Assembly: GCA_964537555.1 (NCBI GenBank)
Contig: CAZIAD010000033.1
Span: 1-36,803 of the forward strand
Reading direction: 5' to 3'
Source: CAYRWR01 sp964537555
GTDB lineage: Bacteria > Spirochaetota > Brevinematia > Brevinematales > CAYRWR01
DNA: 36,803 nucleotides
Shown here: positions 33,201-36,803 of the stretch, piece by piece
Numbering within the stretch: position 1 is the first letter of the stretch
Layout of the letters: every line of letters begins with the position of its first letter
Position numbers and translations under genes: made by a program
Notes under the pieces: model-generated
What the model was told of the DNA's origin: nothing
Database searches by the model: none
What the model saw: the letters and a program-made list of their open reading frames with translations, nothing else

Positions 33201-33241
33201 ATTATAATAACTTATTATATATCTGATCAATAAAAAAGCAA
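33201..33241 (-). promoter_or_regulatory. Probable promoter region of the phasin-like/ABC1 operon
   Basis: Two overlapping options on the minus strand: TTGATC (33230-33225), 18-bp spacer and TATAAT (33206-33201); or TTGCTT (33241-33236), 16-bp spacer and TATAAT (33219-33214). Both point at the ATG at 33184. Confidence 0.5.
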
Positions 33242-33313
33242 TTAAGTTATAATACTTTTAAATACAGATTTAATTTGCTGCTTTATACCACCGATAATAG
33301 TAGTGGAGGGGAA

Positions 33314-34207
33314 ATGAAACATTTTTTTCTAACTTTGATTCTGTTTTTATTCTGTCAGCTCTCTTACGCTCAAAATTCGGAAGAAACTGAGTATAACCTT
33401 CAGGAAAGTAAAAATCTCATCCTGGCCGCCATCACCGGAGACAGTGAAGGTATAAGAAAAGCTCTGCGCAAAAATGCCAATGTCAATTACCAGACGCCTG
33501 ATTCAGGAATGGCAGCGATCCATTATCTGGCTATTAAAGGTGCCAAAGAAGATATACGCATCATCCTTCAGTGGGGGGGATATGTGGATCTCACTTCTCA
33601 CAATGGATATACGGCCTTACATTTTGCCTGTGAAAACGGGCAGCTGGAAACAGTCCGCCTGCTGACCGGCTGGGGTGCGGATAAAGACCTTGAGGAAGAA
33701 TACCTGGGACGCACTCCCCTGTATATTTCCTGTGAATACGGTTATCTGGAGATCGTAAGAAACCTTCTGTACTATAATGCCAGCGTCAATAAAAAGGCGT
33801 ATTATAGAGAATATTCTCCTCTTCATATCGCCCTGGAAAATGAACATTACGATGTAGCTGATTTATTGATTCAAAGAGGCTCTTATCTCAATCCCGTGAG
33901 TGTCAGAAACCTGACGCCATTGCACTGGGCTGCGATGGATGGAAAACTTAAGACTTTAGAGTGGCTGCTGGAAAAAGGAGCCATCCTGGATGCTGAGACA
34001 TCAGAAGGATATACCGCACTGCACCTGGCTGTACTATTTAATCAGGCCGATGCAGTCCAGTTTCTGATCGATAAAAATATTGATCTGAATGCCCTCACGA
34101 AAAAGAGAAGTTACGGCCTCCCTCCCAAACTGAGCGCCCTGCGTATTGCCCAGTTAAAAAAGTATAAAAAAATCGAAAACCTCTTAATACGGGCCGGTGC
34201 TCAGTAG
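33314..34207 (+). CDS. Exported ankyrin-repeat protein
   Basis: A 297-residue protein with a signal peptide (MKHFFLTLILFLFCQLSYAQ) and about seven ankyrin repeats covering the rest, such as GYTALHFACENGQLETVRLL, TPLYISCEYGYLEIV and TPLHWAAMDGKLKTL. Ankyrin repeats bind other proteins; in the periplasm they can protect against or scaffold unknown partners. GGAGGGG precedes the ATG at 33314, which also starts the signal peptide, so the frame from 33275 is rejected. The 163-bp gap after it holds a promoter for the next gene and only a weak 5-bp hairpin at 34223-34237. Confidence 0.9.
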   Translation: MKHFFLTLILFLFCQLSYAQNSEETEYNLQESKNLILAAITGDSEGIRKALRKNANVNYQTPDSGMAAIHYLAIKGAKEDIRIILQWGGYVDLTSHNGYTALHFACENGQLETVRLLTGWGADKDLEEEYLGRTPLYISCEYGYLEIVRNLLYYNASVNKKAYYREYSPLHIALENEHYDVADLLIQRGSYLNPVSVRNLTPLHWAAMDGKLKTLEWLLEKGAILDAETSEGYTALHLAVLFNQADAVQFLIDKNIDLNALTKKRSYGLPPKLSALRIAQLKKYKKIENLLIRAGAQ

Positions 34208-34283
34208 CCCTTCACGCATTGGAATGATCGAGTCATTTTATTCGCAATTTAGTATCATTATCATCTTCAGGATTTCAGATGTT

Positions 34284-34312
34284 TTGACAATAGTATGAAT
34301 TAGCTATAAAAT
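34284..34312 (+). promoter_or_regulatory. Promoter for the LA_2272-like repeat protein
   Basis: Perfect TTGACA (34284-34289), a 17-bp spacer, and TAAAAT (34307-34312). The start codon is 58 bp downstream. Confidence 0.65.
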
Positions 34313-34370
34313 GTATAGTCTGATTTTGAAGGTGATGATGATATGAATGTATTAATAGGACATTTTTCTT

Positions 34371-35447
34371 ATGTTTTTAAAAATCTCCCGGCCTTTTTTA
34401 TACTGTCTGATATTTATTATCTCAAGTGTGAGCAGTAATCTGTATGCAGACAGAGATTATCATTTTATTCAATTGGGGATATTGCCTCCCCTTAGTACTT
34501 TCTCAGGACAGCCCCTGCAGCACAATTCTGTGGCCATCGGTATTTTGTATCAGGACCTGGGCCAGCTGAGNNNNNNNNNNAATGGGGCCCGGGGAATAGT
34601 CCTGGGCCTTTATAATCAAATGGACGGGCCGGCCTATGGCATCCAGGCGGGGATAGCCACTGTCTATAAATCGGGAATAGGGATCACTCTGGGAATGGCT
34701 AATCTGAATTATGGTACTAGAGGGATTGGGATACAGCTGGGTGCGGTAAATCTTAATGCTTATGATTTCATCGGATTTCAGATCGGGGGATTTAATGCCC
34801 AGACTTCTTTTTACGGTCTGAGTGCAGGATGGATCAATGTCAGCACCTTGTTTAAAGGCTGGGAGGCAGGCCTGGTAAATATCAGTACAGGTTTATATGG
34901 CCTACAGACCGGCATCGTCAATATCCTGGGCCAGGGCAGGGGTCTTCAGTTAGGATTGATAAACCTGGTAAGAACTGACTCCATTGTCACCCTGGGGCTG
35001 CTGACTGTGGTGCTCAATGAACCTCTGCTCGTGGAGCTGGATGTAGACAGCGGAAACCTGCTAAATATCTCTCTCAAGCATGGCTCTAAATATGTCTACA
35101 ATATCTATAGTTATTCCAAGCACCTGTCCTATCAGGACTGGTATCTGGGCTGGGGATGGGGCTTTAGGACAGCCCCGGCACTGTTGCGCTGGCAGGTAGA
35201 AGCCAAACTATCTATTGACCCCCACCAGATCAATCTTCATCCCCATGTTAATCTCCGTATACAGACTTTTGTCAAGCTGCAAGCTCAGAAGAGATTAGGG
35301 GTACTGCTGGGTTTTTACTATGACCTTTTTTATGTTTTTGATAAACAGACTGAGGTGTTCAGTGCCAATAAGACAGGTACTATCATTGATACCCCGAATT
35401 ATAGCCTGATCCGATTACCGGGAGTGTTTGCGGGCTGGCAGTTCTGA
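34371..35447 (+). CDS. Exported repeat protein resembling Leptospira LA_2272-type surface proteins
   Basis: After a signal peptide (ending near SSNLYA), residues about 45-215 consist of repeats of roughly 15-17 residues built on G-(I/L)-Q-(L/T)-G-(L/I)-x-N, for example GIGIQLGAVNL, GLQTGIVNILGQG and GLQLGLINL. The pattern is that of the Leptospira LA_2272/LA_2273 surface repeat family; beta-rich. The C-terminal 120 residues end in WQF, so an outer-membrane barrel-like terminal aromatic is possible. Ten Ns at 34571-34580 replace three codons plus one base, and the frame is kept across them. The ribosome-binding site is weak (AGGAC). Confidence 0.78.
   Translation: MFLKISRPFLYCLIFIISSVSSNLYADRDYHFIQLGILPPLSTFSGQPLQHNSVAIGILYQDLGQLXXXXNGARGIVLGLYNQMDGPAYGIQAGIATVYKSGIGITLGMANLNYGTRGIGIQLGAVNLNAYDFIGFQIGGFNAQTSFYGLSAGWINVSTLFKGWEAGLVNISTGLYGLQTGIVNILGQGRGLQLGLINLVRTDSIVTLGLLTVVLNEPLLVELDVDSGNLLNISLKHGSKYVYNIYSYSKHLSYQDWYLGWGWGFRTAPALLRWQVEAKLSIDPHQINLHPHVNLRIQTFVKLQAQKRLGVLLGFYYDLFYVFDKQTEVFSANKTGTIIDTPNYSLIRLPGVFAGWQF
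34571..34580. other. Assembly gap of 10 Ns inside a coding sequence
   Basis: Ten undetermined bases interrupt the repeat protein near residue 67. The frame continues on both sides, so the true size is 10 or differs by a multiple of three; repeats may be missing here. Confidence 0.99.
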
Positions 35448-35450
35448 GGA

Positions 35451-36803
35451 TTATTTTGTCTCTCTTTCATCATACATCATTTCCAGTTTGATACCCGGAT
35501 TTTCCGCCAGAAATGCTTCAAAATCCTGAGAAGTGATCCGGTATAGTCGTGAATATTTTTCTGCCACACAATCCAGGGTACGATGGTTTGAATCACAAGT
35601 CTCTTTTACCCTGTAGCCGATGAGGTCACTGGAAGTATAGTGATGGTAGCTTTCACTTCCCTGACGGTCTACCAGTTCACCTTCTATCACCAGGAAGACA
35701 TTTTCACATACATCGCCCTGTTTAAACAGATACTCACCCGGTGAGAGGCTGAAGGGGTTTAATATTGATTCGAGCTGTGTGATCTGGCTGGAGGACAGGT
35801 TCTTAAACTTCTGATTGGACTTTATGATATTCCAGCTTTCCCCATTGCGCATGGCAGCGATACGTCTGATGTTAGACTCTACGGGTGTATGTCTGATGAG
35901 TCTGATAAAGGCTTCCGCGTCAATAGAGTAACTGCTGACATGGGTAGCAGCGATGACATCCGCGGAACGAGTGGTACCCTGCAGAATGGAGACTTCACCG
36001 AAATACTCAAACGTACCATAGACCTTATCATCTACATCCTTGATCCCGCCAATGGAGACATTCCCGGACACGATCACATAGAATTTATCTCCCGGGCTGT
36101 CTTTCTGTATGATATAATCACCTTTATTAAACTCTTCTTTTTTTACTACCAGGAGCAGGTCTTTAAACTTTTCCTTGGGAAGGCTGGAAAAAATGTCAAT
36201 TCGGGAAAAGACATCCAGAATACGGTATGCTTCCTCGTGCTCATGTTTTTCTACACTGGGATAGAGAGTCTCTCCTATGCCGAACTTAGCCAGGGTGAGG
36301 CTGGTCTTTTCCGGAAAATCTTTAGCCGCTATATGATAGACGGTTATCTTTTTCTGTATATGTTTAGGCAGGCTGTTGAGATAGGAGATAGGGGTGTGTA
36401 AAGGGGGTACTCCAGCCTCATGATAGATAATGTCAGCATCCCAGGGAAAGTCCAGCAGATGATTTTTTCTACTCTCGCTTATGATGCCCTTTTCATACAG
36501 CTCATTGATGATCACAGGCTCGTTCAGATGGTCAGAACTGTAGACAAAGGTCTTATTACGATAGGAAAAATGAAAGGCTACAGTGGGTATAGAGTGCAGG
36601 GAATAGTAAAAATTAAAAATTGCCCCATGGATGTTATAACTCTGGTTCATTTTGACGGGGATAAAATTAAACAGGCTCATGAGGGTAGGTATGGGCATAC
36701 GGGTCAGGGCAGAGTATTTTCGTAAAAAACTCTGGATCACGGTAGGTGTCGTGTAGATCTTTATTCTGCCTTCCTCCAGGATCTTCTGGAAAGTACCGGA
36801 GTC
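35451..36803 (-). CDS. Metallo-beta-lactamase-fold protein with two cyclic-nucleotide-binding domains, 5' incomplete
   Basis: The frame stays open to the window edge, 21 codons before a GTG at 36740, so the N-terminus with the HxHxDH metal site is outside. Counting from that GTG, residues 1-140 end an MBL fold, with metal-ligand candidates in VYSSDH (Asp70/His71) and VYHIA (His136). The first cNMP domain (about 182-295) has a good phosphate-binding cassette, FGEVSILQGTTRSADV (Glu249, Arg258). The second (about 305-420) has a degenerate cassette. It is probably a hydrolase gated by cAMP or cGMP. It faces the repeat protein tail to tail, 3 bp apart. Confidence 0.83.
   Translation of the reverse strand, partial: DSGTFQKILEEGRIKIYTTPTVIQSFLRKYSALTRMPIPTLMSLFNFIPVKMNQSYNIHGAIFNFYYSLHSIPTVAFHFSYRNKTFVYSSDHLNEPVIINELYEKGIISESRKNHLLDFPWDADIIYHEAGVPPLHTPISYLNSLPKHIQKKITVYHIAAKDFPEKTSLTLAKFGIGETLYPSVEKHEHEEAYRILDVFSRIDIFSSLPKEKFKDLLLVVKKEEFNKGDYIIQKDSPGDKFYVIVSGNVSIGGIKDVDDKVYGTFEYFGEVSILQGTTRSADVIAATHVSSYSIDAEAFIRLIRHTPVESNIRRIAAMRNGESWNIIKSNQKFKNLSSSQITQLESILNPFSLSPGEYLFKQGDVCENVFLVIEGELVDRQGSESYHHYTSSDLIGYRVKETCDSNHRTLDCVAEKYSRLYRITSQDFEAFLAENPGIKLEMMYDERETK

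Noticed and set aside
34223..34237. Small hairpin after the ankyrin gene
   Set aside because: The stem is only 5 bp and the U-tract is broken, so I do not call it a terminator.

Overview
The window looks like a chromosomal segment of a spirochaete or a close relative, probably free-living and probably from a draft or metagenome assembly, since a run of 10 Ns sits inside one gene. It is moderately AT-rich. The cell plan is diderm: there are several lipoproteins, Lnt, TonB/ExbD-type proteins and secreted repeat proteins. Pointers to spirochaetes are a repeat protein resembling the Leptospira LA_2272-type surface proteins, lipoproteins with relaxed lipoboxes, a FecR lipoprotein, WG-repeat and ankyrin exported proteins, and GAF/HD-GYP signalling proteins. 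The assignment is from gene content only. I see no transposase, integrase, phage gene or CRISPR array.

Layout. 1-2133: the 3' end of a CvpA-like gene, then a membrane serine protease of the NfeD family with a small partner carrying a copy of its C-terminal domain. 2168-9005: a signalling region with three paralogous GHKL-type ATPases whose G1 box is altered, a FecR lipoprotein, a receiver-ATPase fusion, a TPR protein and a GAF-HD-GYP phosphodiesterase. 8998-12544 (minus strand): rodZ-like, rimO, pgsA and pgpA, tightly overlapped and led by a good promoter. 12745-15360: an envelope operon of lipoprotein, ExbD, an ExbD-like lipoprotein, a TonB-like protein and a FliL-like protein. 15348-19008 (minus strand): a WG-repeat protein, dihydrofolate reductase and a starch-binding-module lipoprotein. 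19197-24074: murB, lnt, hisZ and purA. 24208-28648: a second GAF/HD-GYP protein convergent with a 953-residue probable lipoprotein. 28774-29064: a two-tRNA transcript (initiator Met and a CAU tRNA that resembles Ile2) with promoter and terminator. 29115-36803: an M15B peptidase lipoprotein, OsmC, a methyltransferase, an ABC1/UbiB kinase with a phasin-like partner, an ankyrin protein, the LA_2272-like repeat protein and an incomplete metallo-beta-lactamase-fold protein with two cyclic-nucleotide-binding domains.

How the parts may work together. The 2-9 kb region reads as a regulatory island. The receiver-ATPase fusion, TPR protein and third GHKL paralog are 5 bp apart behind one near-consensus promoter. 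An HD-GYP protein follows, so phospho-relay and c-di-GMP signalling may meet there. The 12.7-15.4 kb operon supplies the force-coupling parts of an Exb/Tol system (TonB-like and ExbD) without an ExbB/TolQ channel, and includes an ExbD periplasmic domain converted to a lipoprotein.

The best candidates for something undescribed are the GHKL trio (2168-7733) and the ExbD-like lipoprotein (13621-14022). A further oddity is that five convergent gene pairs overlap tail to tail by 8-17 bp with no terminator between them.
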